Shown here piece after piece: positions 28,386 through 37,010 of a DNA stretch of 64,000 bases; position 1 is the stretch's first letter; each line of letters begins with the position of its first letter. A model generated the notes under the pieces. That model worked only from the letters and a program-made list of their open reading frames with translations, did no database searches and was not told the DNA's origin. Both the position numbers and the translations under genes were made by a program. Origin of the DNA: Natrialba asiatica DSM 12278 (GTDB taxonomy: Archaea > Halobacteriota > Halobacteria > Halobacteriales > Natrialbaceae); the NCBI RefSeq assembly GCF_000337555.1, contig NZ_AOIO01000007.1, positions 169,813 through 233,812 of the forward strand, written 5' to 3'.

Positions 28386-29028
28386 CTACCTCGTTGACTA
28401 ACATACACGTATGTTGGTTGTTATTTATGCATGAATTTTTTCTAGCACAGTAGTACCCTTACACCCTCTTATCGAAATGATAGTAGTATCCGATGTATGA
28501 ATTCCAACGGAACTGGGGCAAGATGCTCTGTGCGGGACAAATATCTCTCGAACTATGTTGGCGGAGATACACCCCGCTGACGAGGCAGACCACTGCCACA
28601 AGCAATAGTACGCCACTCAAGATGTCCTTCAGCATCCCATAAACTTCGGTATTTTCCACGATACCAAGACTATTTGAAACACGACTAACTGAACCATTAA
28701 ATCTAATCTATAAGTCTATCAATAAACGCCCTCTCTGACATTCCGAATACTGCTCATAATATATGATTGCTAGGTAGTTACAAAAATCGGGGATAGAACG
28801 CAGGATGTTCTCGGCGAAGTCTGAGTGATAAATTCGCAGGTGTAGTGAACAGCAGTTTCAGGAGAGTAGGTGTCTAAAGGAGAGGATTTCAGCAGCGCCC
28901 CTACCGAGTAATTTCGACTAAAATAGAGTCCGGAGTTCATGGCATACCCGAAAAATGACGAAGCTGATCATAGGTGCAGTGATCGATTTCCATACTAATT
29001 TGTAACTCCACAGTGGAACGTGGCAGTG
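28386..29028. other. Low-GC spacer with one possible small membrane protein gene
   Basis: Mostly AT-rich intergenic DNA. The minus strand at 28459-28659 encodes a 66-residue frame with one clear helix (LSGVLLLVAVVCLVSGVYL) followed by an Arg/Cys-containing tail. It could be a genuine small membrane protein or a remnant. Nothing else is recognised. Confidence 0.35.
28459..28659 (-). CDS. Possible single-helix small membrane protein
   Basis: 66 residues from ATG 28659: a short polar start, one transmembrane segment at about 13-33, then a tail with no known motif. No family, no clear ribosome binding site. Listed because the hydrophobic segment is well formed; it may still be chance. Confidence 0.3.
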   Translation of the reverse strand: MENTEVYGMLKDILSGVLLLVAVVCLVSGVYLRQHSSRDICPAQSILPQFRWNSYIGYYYHFDKRV

Positions 29029-30087
29029 ATGGAGCCACTAGAGATAAGCGGACGGATACTAGCGGGCATTATCCTCATCGGATTGAATGCATATTTCGTC
29101 GCGATCGAGTTCGGCCTGACTCGTGCCCGACAGTATTCAAAATCTGAGTTCGACACGCCGTCGCTCCAACTTGCCTGGGATATGACTAATGACCTCGAAT
29201 TTTATCTGACAACATGTCAAATTTGGATTTCCGGCACGAGTATTGCACTGGGTATCGTTGCTGAACCTGGTCTGGCAGCGCTATTCGAGCCGTTATTCCA
29301 GAATACAGCGCTCGCATCGGTCGGTGCTGGATCGTTACTTGGATTCTTACTTATCAACCTCCTCCACCTTACCCACGGTGAACAAACACCGACATACCTC
29401 GGTGTCGAGCGCTCGAAGCAGGTCTGTCGGTACGGAGCGCGCCCGCTGTACTGGTTCGCGAAGGTACTCGCCCCAGCAATCAAGTTCGGTGATTTGGTTG
29501 CAAAGGGAACGCTTGGTCTGTTCGGTATCGAGATGACCGGGGCGTGGCGTGAGACCGAACAAGAGGTCATCGAATCCCGGGCTGACCTCCGCAACCGGCT
29601 CGGATCTGTCCTTGAGGAGGGCGACCTCCCCGATGAACGTCGCGAAGAGATCCTGAACGCGTTTCAAATCGGTGATAAACCTGTAAGCGAGCTAATGGTC
29701 TCTCCGACAGATGTTGTCGCATTGTCTACCGAAGTTGACTCTGAAGAGAATTTTCAGCGGATGGAAGAGCGTCCCCATACGCGATATCCCCTAGTCGATG
29801 ACGATTTGACCGACTTCCGTGGCATTATTTATACCCCGATTCTCGTCAGAAATCGTGACGAATTATTCGATGGTAATATCGATTTCGCTGAATTAGCTGC
29901 TCCACCCATGACGCTCTCCCCCGATACAGATATCAGCGATGCGATCGATCAGTTCCAAACGGAACGACAGGAACTCGCGCTCGTAATCGAGGATGGCGAA
30001 GCCGTTGGATTGGTGACTGTCACGGATCTCTTAGAAGCGATTATGGGCGACATCGAAGACCCTCTTGACCGAGAACAACTCGGTTAA
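29029..30087 (+). CDS. CNNM/DUF21-CBS membrane protein (hemolysin-C like), short form
   Basis: A 352-residue protein from ATG 29029 (a GTG nine bases earlier is possible). An N-terminal DUF21 domain with three to four helices (LAGIILIGLNAYFVAIEFGL) is followed by a tandem CBS pair (VSELMVSPTDVV... and PPMTLSPDTDISDAIDQF). Members of this family transport or sense Mg2+/Co2+ or Na+. The C-terminal CorC_HlyC domain seen in the paralogue at 31065 is absent here. It lies in a group with UspA and the second paralogue on one strand. Confidence 0.85.
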   Translation: MEPLEISGRILAGIILIGLNAYFVAIEFGLTRARQYSKSEFDTPSLQLAWDMTNDLEFYLTTCQIWISGTSIALGIVAEPGLAALFEPLFQNTALASVGAGSLLGFLLINLLHLTHGEQTPTYLGVERSKQVCRYGARPLYWFAKVLAPAIKFGDLVAKGTLGLFGIEMTGAWRETEQEVIESRADLRNRLGSVLEEGDLPDERREEILNAFQIGDKPVSELMVSPTDVVALSTEVDSEENFQRMEERPHTRYPLVDDDLTDFRGIIYTPILVRNRDELFDGNIDFAELAAPPMTLSPDTDISDAIDQFQTERQELALVIEDGEAVGLVTVTDLLEAIMGDIEDPLDREQLG

Positions 30088-30329
30088 CGTTATCTCATCC
30101 AAGTAGAGCTGTCGACCGGGAACACTGAGGTTCTCCACGGCCAACGCTATGATCTTTCGCCTCGCTACCGCTGTACAGACGGCTTGACGAGCGATTTCGG
30201 ATAACTAGGGGCAGGAACAAGCTCTGTCCGAAAAGCACAGAAGGTAACAACGTCTCAAGCGATACTGAATCGCCGTCGTAGTGTATCGTTCTGATTCAGC
30301 TTTTTCCGTTAGCGGTAGACTGGTGACAC

Positions 30330-30755
30330 ATGTATTCCGATATTGTCGTGCCAACCGATGGGAGTGACTCGAGTGCTGCTGCAGTTGATCACGGAATTAG
30401 TATTGCAGAACCGCACGGAGCGAGAGTTCACTTTCTACACGTAGTGGATGTAGGGACAGAGATGGCTGCCACTGGGAACATTGCGCCCGAACTCACAGAG
30501 ACGTTCGAACAAGAGGCGACTAAGATACTCGATAGAGCGGCTTCAAAGGCCGAAGACGCTGATATAACGTATGAACGGGATATCCTTGAAGGGGTCCCTC
30601 ACGAAGTGATAGCCGAATATAGTACGGATTACGATATCGATCTTATTGTCATGGGGGCAAGTGGACGTTCTGGGATCAAAGACCATCTTCTAGGAAGTTC
30701 GACGGACCGTGTTATTCGCTCCGTTGACACACCTATCCTTATTGCGCGTCCTTAA
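30330..30755 (+). CDS. UspA-family universal stress protein
   Basis: A 141-residue single Usp domain starting MYSDIVVPTDGSDSS. The ATP-binding signature GASGRSGIKDHLLGSSTDRVI is complete, so this is the nucleotide-binding class. It sits between two CNNM/CBS genes; Usp proteins are often beside transporters and may gate them by nucleotide state, but this is inference. Confidence 0.92.
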   Translation: MYSDIVVPTDGSDSSAAAVDHGISIAEPHGARVHFLHVVDVGTEMAATGNIAPELTETFEQEATKILDRAASKAEDADITYERDILEGVPHEVIAEYSTDYDIDLIVMGASGRSGIKDHLLGSSTDRVIRSVDTPILIARP

Positions 30756-31064
30756 TGCCAATTCTCGAAGATAGATACATTTTTGTCTATACTTTCTGAG
30801 ACTAATTATTCACCCTGGCAATCGTTGTTGGCATTCACACGGGAGATCCTCAACATGTCCGAACGGTAGATATGCTTAATTCCGAAACAATCACGGTTTT
30901 GGTGCCCGTTCACTAGTACGAATTATAGTGGCATTTCGAAACGATCGGATTCTCAGAGACCCGACTAAGATCGATTCACTCCAGACGATTCAGCGGAATT
31001 TCAAAAAACAACTGTTCAATCATTACTTAACTTATTCTCATCCATTTTCGGGAGGAAGTATTTG
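30756..31064. promoter_or_regulatory. Spacer before the second CNNM gene, with ribosome binding site
   Basis: No gene is seen. GGGAGGAAG at about 31050-31058 is a strong Shine-Dalgarno sequence, eight to nine bases before ATG 31065, and decides that start over the TTG at 31062. Confidence 0.5.
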
Positions 31065-32447
31065 ATGATACCACTCCCACCTCCACCCGATATACTGTTG
31101 CAGGCCCTGCCTGCCATCGGATTTTTCGATATCATGGTGACTGAAGAGCTTATGACATGGACGGGGGCTGGAATCATCGTTATCCTTATTGGGGTCTCGG
31201 CTTTCTTCTCGTCGTCCGAGATTGCTATGTTCTCACTCCCCAGCCATCGAGTCGATGCGCTCGTTGAGGAGGGCCTTCCCGGCGCAGACATGATTTCCCA
31301 TCTCAAATCCGACCCGCACCGACTGCTCGTGACGATTCTTGTCGGAAACAATCTTGTCAATATTGCGATGACATCGATTGCAACGACTCTATTGGGGTTT
31401 TACTTTGGCGGTGCAACCGCAGCCGTCCTTTCTACGCTCGGTATCACAGCGGTCGTCCTCCTGTTCGGCGAGAGCGTACCAAAGTCCTATGCAATCGAGA
31501 ACACCGAAACATGGTCACGTCGCGTCGCTAGGCCACTCAAATACTCCGAGTACCTTCTTCTGCCACTTGTCGTGCTCTTTGACTATCTTACTAAACTTAT
31601 TAATAGTATCACTGGTGGCGAGATGGCCATCGAGAGCACCTACATCACCCGTGACGAAATTCAAGGGATGATCGAAACTGGCGAGCGACAGGGTGTTCTT
31701 AACGAGGACGAACACGAAATGCTTCAGCGAATCTTTCGGTTCAACAATACCATCGCTAAAGAAGTGATGACTCCGCGTCTTGATATGACTGCTGTCCCAA
31801 AGACCGCAAGCGTCGATGAGGCTATCGAGACACTGGTCCACAGTGGGCATGAGCGTGTTCCCGTTTACGAGAAGAGTTTGGATAATGTCGTCGGCATCAT
31901 TCACATTCGCGATCTAATCAGGGAGAGTACCTACGGTGAGAATAGCGATATCGAACTTGATGATGTAATTCAGCCAACTCTCCATATTCCTGAAAGTAAG
32001 AATGCTGACGAACTCTTGGCCGAAATGCGTGAGAACCGTATACAGATGGTCATTGTTATCGATGAATTCGGCACTACTGAAGGGCTCATCACGATGGAAG
32101 ATATGGTCGAAAAAATTGTCGGCGATATTCTCGAAGGCGAAGAGGAAGAACCGATCGAGTTCCTTGACACTGATACCGCAATCGTGCAAGGAAAACTCAA
32201 CATTGACGAGATTAACGACGAACTCGATATTGAACTTCCGGAGGGCGAAGAGTTCGAAACTGTCGCTGGATTCATTTTCAACCGTGCGGGTCGTCTCGTT
32301 GAAGAAGACGAGACAATCGCTTATGACGGTGTTCGGCTTCGTGTTGAACGAGTTGAGGATACACGCATCCTGAATGTTCGTGTTTCGAAGATCAATGGTG
32401 TCGAACGCGATGCGACAGAGACCCCAACAAACATGAAATCTCAGTAA
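31065..32447 (+). CDS. CNNM/HlyC-CorC family membrane protein, full form
   Basis: A 460-residue protein. Layout: N-terminal DUF21 membrane domain (about 15-200; WTGAGIIVILIGVSAFFSSSEIAM), CBS pair (about 225-345; MTPRLDMTAVPKTASVDEAI, EFGTTEGLITMEDMVEKIVGD), and C-terminal CorC_HlyC domain (about 365-450). This is the classic architecture of CorC/MpfA/CNNM divalent-cation or Na+-coupled magnesium exporters. It has a strong ribosome binding site, unlike most genes here. It is a full-length relative of the shorter protein at 29029. Confidence 0.9.
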   Translation: MIPLPPPPDILLQALPAIGFFDIMVTEELMTWTGAGIIVILIGVSAFFSSSEIAMFSLPSHRVDALVEEGLPGADMISHLKSDPHRLLVTILVGNNLVNIAMTSIATTLLGFYFGGATAAVLSTLGITAVVLLFGESVPKSYAIENTETWSRRVARPLKYSEYLLLPLVVLFDYLTKLINSITGGEMAIESTYITRDEIQGMIETGERQGVLNEDEHEMLQRIFRFNNTIAKEVMTPRLDMTAVPKTASVDEAIETLVHSGHERVPVYEKSLDNVVGIIHIRDLIRESTYGENSDIELDDVIQPTLHIPESKNADELLAEMRENRIQMVIVIDEFGTTEGLITMEDMVEKIVGDILEGEEEEPIEFLDTDTAIVQGKLNIDEINDELDIELPEGEEFETVAGFIFNRAGRLVEEDETIAYDGVRLRVERVEDTRILNVRVSKINGVERDATETPTNMKSQ

Positions 32448-32534
32448 ACTATATAACTAAACGGAACGCGAAACAGTATGGATAGGTGAGAATTTTCCTG
32501 TAAAGGTAATGGGTCTCGAAGCCGTCGATAGCGT

Positions 32535-34151
32535 ATGGAGACGGATATCGCGGAGTTCGACTTCCTCGTCGTCGGATCGGGTTCCGGACTCGACGTAGCG
32601 AGCGCCGCAGCGAACCGCGGCCAGTCAGTCGCGGTCGTCGAGAAGGGACCCCTCGGCGGCACCTGTCTCAATCGCGGCTGCATCCCGTCGAAGAAACTGC
32701 TGTATCACGCGGAGGTTCGACAGACCATCGAGCGCGCCGACGAGTTCGGGATCGACGCCGAGGTGGCCGGCGTCGACTTCGCCGAGATCGTCCGCGAGGT
32801 CAACGAGGACGTGTCGGGGAGTTCGGACTCGATTTACCGCGGCGTACAGGCCTCGGAGCAGCACACGCTGTTCGAGGGTGAGTGTCGCTTCGTCGACGAC
32901 CGGGCGGTCGAACTCGTCGACGGGCCGGACGCCGGTGCACGCGCTCGCGCCGACACGGTTCTCATCGCGGCCGGAACGCGACCGGCTATCCCGCCGATCG
33001 AAGGCATCGACACCGTCGACTTCCTCACCAGTCGGGATGCCCTCCAACTCGAGACGCCACCCGATCACCTCGTCATCGTCGGCGGCGGGTACATCGCGGC
33101 TGAACTCGCGCACTTCTTCGGGACGTTCGGCAGCGACGTGTCGATCGTGGGTCGCCGCCAGTATCTGCTTCCGGAGAGCGACGAGGATAGTGCGGCCGCG
33201 CTCACCGAGCGTTACGACGAACGCTTCGACGTGCACACGGGGTACGAGGCCGTCGCCGCCTCGCAATCCGGCGAGGATGTAACCATCGAGGCGCGGCCGT
33301 ACCCGCCGGCGTGGGACGATCCGTCGGCGCGCGATCCCGTCACCGTGACCGGCGACACCGTGCTCGTCGCGGCGGGCCGACAGCCGAACTCGGATACGCT
33401 GAACCTCGGTGCAACCGGCGTCGAAACCGACGAGTTCGGCTTTATCGAGACGGACGAGTACCTGCGCACGACGGCGGATGGGATCTGGGCACTCGGAGAT
33501 ATCGTCGGGGAGTTCCTGTTGAAGCACAACGCGAACCACGAGGCTCGGGCCGTCGTTCGGAATCTATTCGGCGACGAACTCGAACCGGTCGATTACACGG
33601 CGATGCCCTTCGCCGTGTTCTGCTCGCCGGAAGTGGCCGGCGTCGGGGTCCACGAACAAACGCTCCGCGAGGCGGATCGAGAGTACGCGACGCGGACGTA
33701 TCGCTACGAGGATACCGCCCGCGGGCAGGCGATGCACGCCGAGGGATTCGTCAAGGTCATCGCCGAACCGGACGGCGGGCTACTCGGCTGTCACATCGTC
33801 GGGCCGGAGGCGTCGAATCTCATCGAGGAGGTCGTCGTCGCGATGACGGCGGGGACGGGGTCCGTCTGGGATATCCGCGAGTCGGTCCACATCCATCCAG
33901 CGCTGTCGGAGGTCGTCGATCGGGCATTCGCCGGGCAGTTCACGCGTCACGGGGGGACGCACGAGCATCATCACCGGCACCAGCACGATCACGATCACGA
34001 TCACGATCATGACCGTGACCACGACCATGCTCACGAGCACCAGCGTTCTCGCGACCACTCCGACCACGAGCGCGAGCACAGCAATCACCAGCACGGGCAC
34101 GACCACGAGGGCCACCGGGGCGACCACGGCCACGACCAGCAGTCCGACTGA
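32535..34151 (+). CDS. Lipoamide dehydrogenase / mercuric reductase-like flavoprotein with His-rich tail
   Basis: A 538-residue class I pyridine-nucleotide disulfide oxidoreductase. FAD site VVGSGSGLDVA, redox cysteines Cys44 and Cys49 (GGTCLNRGCIPSKK), NAD(P) site VGGGYIAAEL, second FAD site WALGDI, and the dimer-partner active-site His in HIHPALSEVV are all present. Family length is about 470; here the last 68 residues (from about 33945) form a tail with about 25 histidines alternating with Asp and Glu. The tail could bind Ni, Zn, Cu or Hg. No E1/E2 genes of a 2-oxoacid dehydrogenase are nearby, so a role in thiol or metal redox chemistry is at least as likely as lipoamide oxidation. Confidence 0.88.
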   Translation: METDIAEFDFLVVGSGSGLDVASAAANRGQSVAVVEKGPLGGTCLNRGCIPSKKLLYHAEVRQTIERADEFGIDAEVAGVDFAEIVREVNEDVSGSSDSIYRGVQASEQHTLFEGECRFVDDRAVELVDGPDAGARARADTVLIAAGTRPAIPPIEGIDTVDFLTSRDALQLETPPDHLVIVGGGYIAAELAHFFGTFGSDVSIVGRRQYLLPESDEDSAAALTERYDERFDVHTGYEAVAASQSGEDVTIEARPYPPAWDDPSARDPVTVTGDTVLVAAGRQPNSDTLNLGATGVETDEFGFIETDEYLRTTADGIWALGDIVGEFLLKHNANHEARAVVRNLFGDELEPVDYTAMPFAVFCSPEVAGVGVHEQTLREADREYATRTYRYEDTARGQAMHAEGFVKVIAEPDGGLLGCHIVGPEASNLIEEVVVAMTAGTGSVWDIRESVHIHPALSEVVDRAFAGQFTRHGGTHEHHHRHQHDHDHDHDHDRDHDHAHEHQRSRDHSDHEREHSNHQHGHDHEGHRGDHGHDQQSD

Positions 34152-34152
34152 G

Positions 34153-34179
34153 ATAGTAAACAGTATCCGTATTTACTAT
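34153..34179. promoter_or_regulatory. Perfect 8-bp inverted repeat upstream of the M24 gene
   Basis: ATAGTAAA (34153-34160) and TTTACTAT (34172-34179) are exact inverted copies separated by 11 bp, just upstream of a TATA-like AAAAGTTTTAG stretch and 54 bp before the M24 start. It is a candidate operator. Confidence 0.45.
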
Positions 34180-34232
34180 ACACGAAAAGTTTTAGGTCCC
34201 GCTGATCAACTGTTCGCATAGGCCCTGGTATC

Positions 34233-35411
34233 ATGTCACGAGCTGTTTTCGACACTGCCGAATACGACCGTCGACTCGACCGGACGAAAGCGCGCTTGCG
34301 CGAGGAGAACCTCGACGCGATCGTCGTCGCCGACCCCGCCAACATGAACTACCTCACCGGCTACGACGGCTGGTCGTTCTACGTTCACCAGGCGGTCATC
34401 GTGACGGCCGACCGCGACGAACCGATCTGGGTCGGCCGCGAAATGGACGCCGACGGCGCACGGGCGACGACCATCCTCTCCGCAGACAGTATCCAGTCGT
34501 ACAGCGACGACCACGTTCACTCGCCGTACGACCTCCACCCGATGGACTACGTCGCGGGCGTCCTCGACGAACTCGACGTCGGCGACGGTCGCATCGGACT
34601 CGAGATGGACGCCTACTACTTCACCGCGAAATCCTACACGCGTCTGCAGGAAAACCTTCCCAAGGCCGAGTTCAGCGACGCGACGCTGCTCGTCAACTGG
34701 GTCCGGGTCAAGAAATCCGAACAGGAACTCGCGTACATGCGCGAGGCCGCCCGCATCTCGGAGAACGCCATGCGGGCCGGAATCGACGCCATCGAGGAGG
34801 GCGTCCCCGAGTACGAGGCCGCAGCCGCGATCTACGACGCGCTCATCACCGGCACCGACGAGTTCGGCGGCGACTACCCCTCGATCGTCCCCCTGATGCC
34901 CTCGGGCGACCACACCGGCACGCCGCACCTGACCTGGACCGACCGCCCGTTCGAGGACGGCGACCCGGTCATCATCGAACTCTCGGGCTGTCGTCACCGC
35001 TATCACTCGCCGCTCGCCCGGACGACGTTCGTCGGCGACCCGCCGGCTGAACTCGAGCGGACCGCGGATATCGTCACCGAGGGAATCGAGGCCGCGCTCG
35101 CCGCCGCCGAACCGGGCGTCACCTGCGAGGCCGTCGAGAAGGCCTGGCGAGAGACCATCGCGCAGTACGACATCGAGAAGGAGGATCGCATCGGGTACTC
35201 GATGGGACTGGGCTACCCGCCGGACTGGGGCGAGCACACGGCGAGCATCCGACCCGGTGACGAGACGGTTCTCGAGGAGGACATGACCTTCCACATGATC
35301 CCGGGGATTTGGACGGAAGAGATCGGTATGGAAACCAGCGAGACGTTCCGCGTGACGAGTTCCGGCGCAGAAACGTTGGCGGACTTCCCGCGGCAGTTGT
35401 TTACGGCATAA
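34233..35411 (+). CDS. M24 peptidase-family protein, ectoine hydrolase-like (DoeA/EutD)
   Basis: A 392-residue creatinase/Xaa-Pro-peptidase fold protein. The N-terminal domain (about 1-165) and C-terminal pita-bread domain are both complete. Length and the C-terminal pattern (FHMIPGIWTEEIGMETSETF, then LADFPRQLF) fit the ectoine hydrolase group DoeA/EutD, which opens ectoine to N-acetyl-diaminobutyrate. The usual metal-binding residues of active peptidases are only partly kept (SGCRHRYHSP in place of a D..G.Y..D pattern), as in non-peptidase members. The context with an M20 deacylase, a class III aminotransferase and a BCCT transporter supports ectoine use. Creatinase or another amidohydrolase remains possible. 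Confidence 0.7.
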   Translation: MSRAVFDTAEYDRRLDRTKARLREENLDAIVVADPANMNYLTGYDGWSFYVHQAVIVTADRDEPIWVGREMDADGARATTILSADSIQSYSDDHVHSPYDLHPMDYVAGVLDELDVGDGRIGLEMDAYYFTAKSYTRLQENLPKAEFSDATLLVNWVRVKKSEQELAYMREAARISENAMRAGIDAIEEGVPEYEAAAAIYDALITGTDEFGGDYPSIVPLMPSGDHTGTPHLTWTDRPFEDGDPVIIELSGCRHRYHSPLARTTFVGDPPAELERTADIVTEGIEAALAAAEPGVTCEAVEKAWRETIAQYDIEKEDRIGYSMGLGYPPDWGEHTASIRPGDETVLEEDMTFHMIPGIWTEEIGMETSETFRVTSSGAETLADFPRQLFTA

Positions 35412-35673
35412 CTCGCTGCTCTACCGTCTACGCTCTCCACCGCGTTTTCTCGCTGCCCTTCGGCGGCGAACACCTCTCGGTTCCCGGATCGGTCTTGTGG
35501 GCGCTTCGGAACTCGAGTTCGGCACACCGTCTTTCAGTTCGATCTTGATCGGTACCTGCGGTTGGAAACACGATTTTCATCCAGCGCAGGATGCAAAACC
35601 GAAATAGCGATTCGGTAAATGAGTCTGCGAGCTTTATGCCACTACCTTTATTAGATCTTAGAAATACATTTTC

Positions 35674-35850
35674 ATGGACACTACAGCCCAAGGAATTCTC
35701 GGCGTTCAACTCACGCTTATCGGCCTCTATCTCGTTGCATACTTTAACGAACTGTCTTCGTTCCCGGAAGTGGGACTCTTGCTCGGACTGGGTGGGACGG
35801 CTGTGACAATGGATGCGGTTTTTAATAAGTCGTGGAAGAACGATCGTTGA
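35674..35850 (+). CDS. 58-residue membrane protein
   Basis: A small gene: ATG 35674, stop 35848-35850. The product MDTTAQGILGVQLTLIGLYL... has two hydrophobic segments (about 7-25 and 33-48) joined by a short acidic turn, ending FNKSWKNDR. AT-rich promoter-like sequence (CTTTATTAGATCTTAGAAAT) precedes it. No family recognised. Composition and even codon use make it a credible gene. Confidence 0.5.
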   Translation: MDTTAQGILGVQLTLIGLYLVAYFNELSSFPEVGLLLGLGGTAVTMDAVFNKSWKNDR

Positions 35851-35900
35851 CCCGCGTTCACCCTAGTTCCGGGGATATCCCTAACGAATAAGGGTGATAT

Positions 35901-36875
35901 TTACTGAGAGACGACGTTCTCGAGTTCAGCGTCGCCGTCCTCGAGCGCGCTCACGTTGTGCGCGACGATATCGGCTAACCGATCCCAGTGTTTCGGCGTG
36001 TGCCCGCCCGTGTGGGGGGTCAGCAGACAGTTTTCGAGATCCCAGAGGTCGTGATCGTTCGGCAGCGGTTCGGGTTCGGTCACGTCGAGCGCGGCTCCCC
36101 GAATGCCGTTCGACTGCAGCGCTGCAACGAGCGCGTCGGTATCGACGAGGCCGCCGCGCGCGGCGTTGACGACGACCGCGTTCGGGGGCAGCGTCGCCAG
36201 TTCGTCCGCGCCGACGAGTCCTCGCGTCAGGTCGTTCAGCGGACACGCGAGCACGACGTACTCGCTGCGGGCGAACGCCTCGTGGATGTCTTCCGCCTCG
36301 AACCCGAGGACCTCGTCCGTCGGGCCGCCTTTCGAGGGCGTGTAACGGATGCCGATCGTCTCGACCTCGAAGCCCTGGAGTCGCCGGACGATTTCCTGAC
36401 CGATCGAGCCGAGTCCCACCACTGTGACGGTGCTCCCGGTGAACTCGTGGGACTGGAAGTGTCGCCACTCGCCGTTTTGCTTGCGCCGCCACCCCTCGTG
36501 AAGGTTGCGCGCGAAGACGAGCATATTGGCGATCGACTGTTCGGCGATCCCTGGTGCGTGGATGCCGCCGGCGTTCGTCACGGCCACGCCGTGCTCGGCC
36601 AGCGCCTCCATCGGCACGTGGTCGGTGCCGGCGAACGTACACGCGAAGAGTTCGAGTCGCTCGGCCCGATCGAGGAGGGCCTCTTCGATCGTGATCCCTG
36701 TCACGACCCGCGCCTGCGGGACGAGTTCGCGTTCTTCCGCCGGCGTCCGTGCGAGCGCGACGGTGTGGTTCGGCAGTCGCTCGCGCAGCGTTTCGGCGTA
36801 CGATTCCATCGATAGCCCTTCCGTTCCCTCGCGGAGAACGACGACATCTGCGTTCGTGCTCGTACTCGTGTTCAT
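35901..36875 (-). CDS. D-2-hydroxyacid dehydrogenase
   Basis: A 324-residue NAD(P)-dependent dehydrogenase from ATG 36875; the frame extends to 36938 but the extra residues are not family-like. The Rossmann signature VVGLGSIGQEIVRRL is present, and catalytic residues of the family are seen: Arg in NAARGG, Glu in VTEPEPLP and His in PHTGGHTP. It reduces 2-oxoacids or oxidises D-2-hydroxyacids; substrate unknown. It is divergent from the M20 amidohydrolase gene and shares its promoter region, which carries the 19-bp regulon motif. Confidence 0.85.
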   Translation of the reverse strand: MNTSTSTNADVVVLREGTEGLSMESYAETLRERLPNHTVALARTPAEERELVPQARVVTGITIEEALLDRAERLELFACTFAGTDHVPMEALAEHGVAVTNAGGIHAPGIAEQSIANMLVFARNLHEGWRRKQNGEWRHFQSHEFTGSTVTVVGLGSIGQEIVRRLQGFEVETIGIRYTPSKGGPTDEVLGFEAEDIHEAFARSEYVVLACPLNDLTRGLVGADELATLPPNAVVVNAARGGLVDTDALVAALQSNGIRGAALDVTEPEPLPNDHDLWDLENCLLTPHTGGHTPKHWDRLADIVAHNVSALEDGDAELENVVSQ

Positions 36876-36968
36876 ATGATCCTCCGTCGCAGTAGCGTGT
36901 TCTCGCCACTGAAACGACTCGTACCCAACGGTTGTCATCGCCTCTCTTATTCCTTTTGTGTACCTACC

Positions 36969-36987
36969 ATAAACACTGATTGTGTAT
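36969..36987 (+). promoter_or_regulatory. 19-bp putative regulon operator, M20 gene promoter
   Basis: ATAAACACTGATTGTGTAT stands 24-42 bp before the M20 start at 37011, overlapping the TATA-like region. It matches the sites at 51305-51323 and 53205-53223, with A.AAAC....ATTGTGTAT conserved. Confidence 0.6.
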
Positions 36988-37010
36988 AATTAAGTTAGTG
37001 GAGTGAGTCA

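Noticed and set aside
33311..34012. Arg-rich frame over the flavoprotein gene
   Set aside because: It is the shadow of a GC-rich acidic gene; composition is dominated by Arg, Gly and His with no domain.
32535..34151. Calling the flavoprotein a true E3 of a 2-oxoacid dehydrogenase
   Set aside because: No E1 or E2 genes are nearby and the His-rich tail is foreign to that role; a general disulfide-reductase call is safer.
34236..35294. Long minus-strand frame opposite the M24 gene
   Set aside because: Mirror frame of a GC-rich gene, with Val/Gly/Arg repeats and no family signature.
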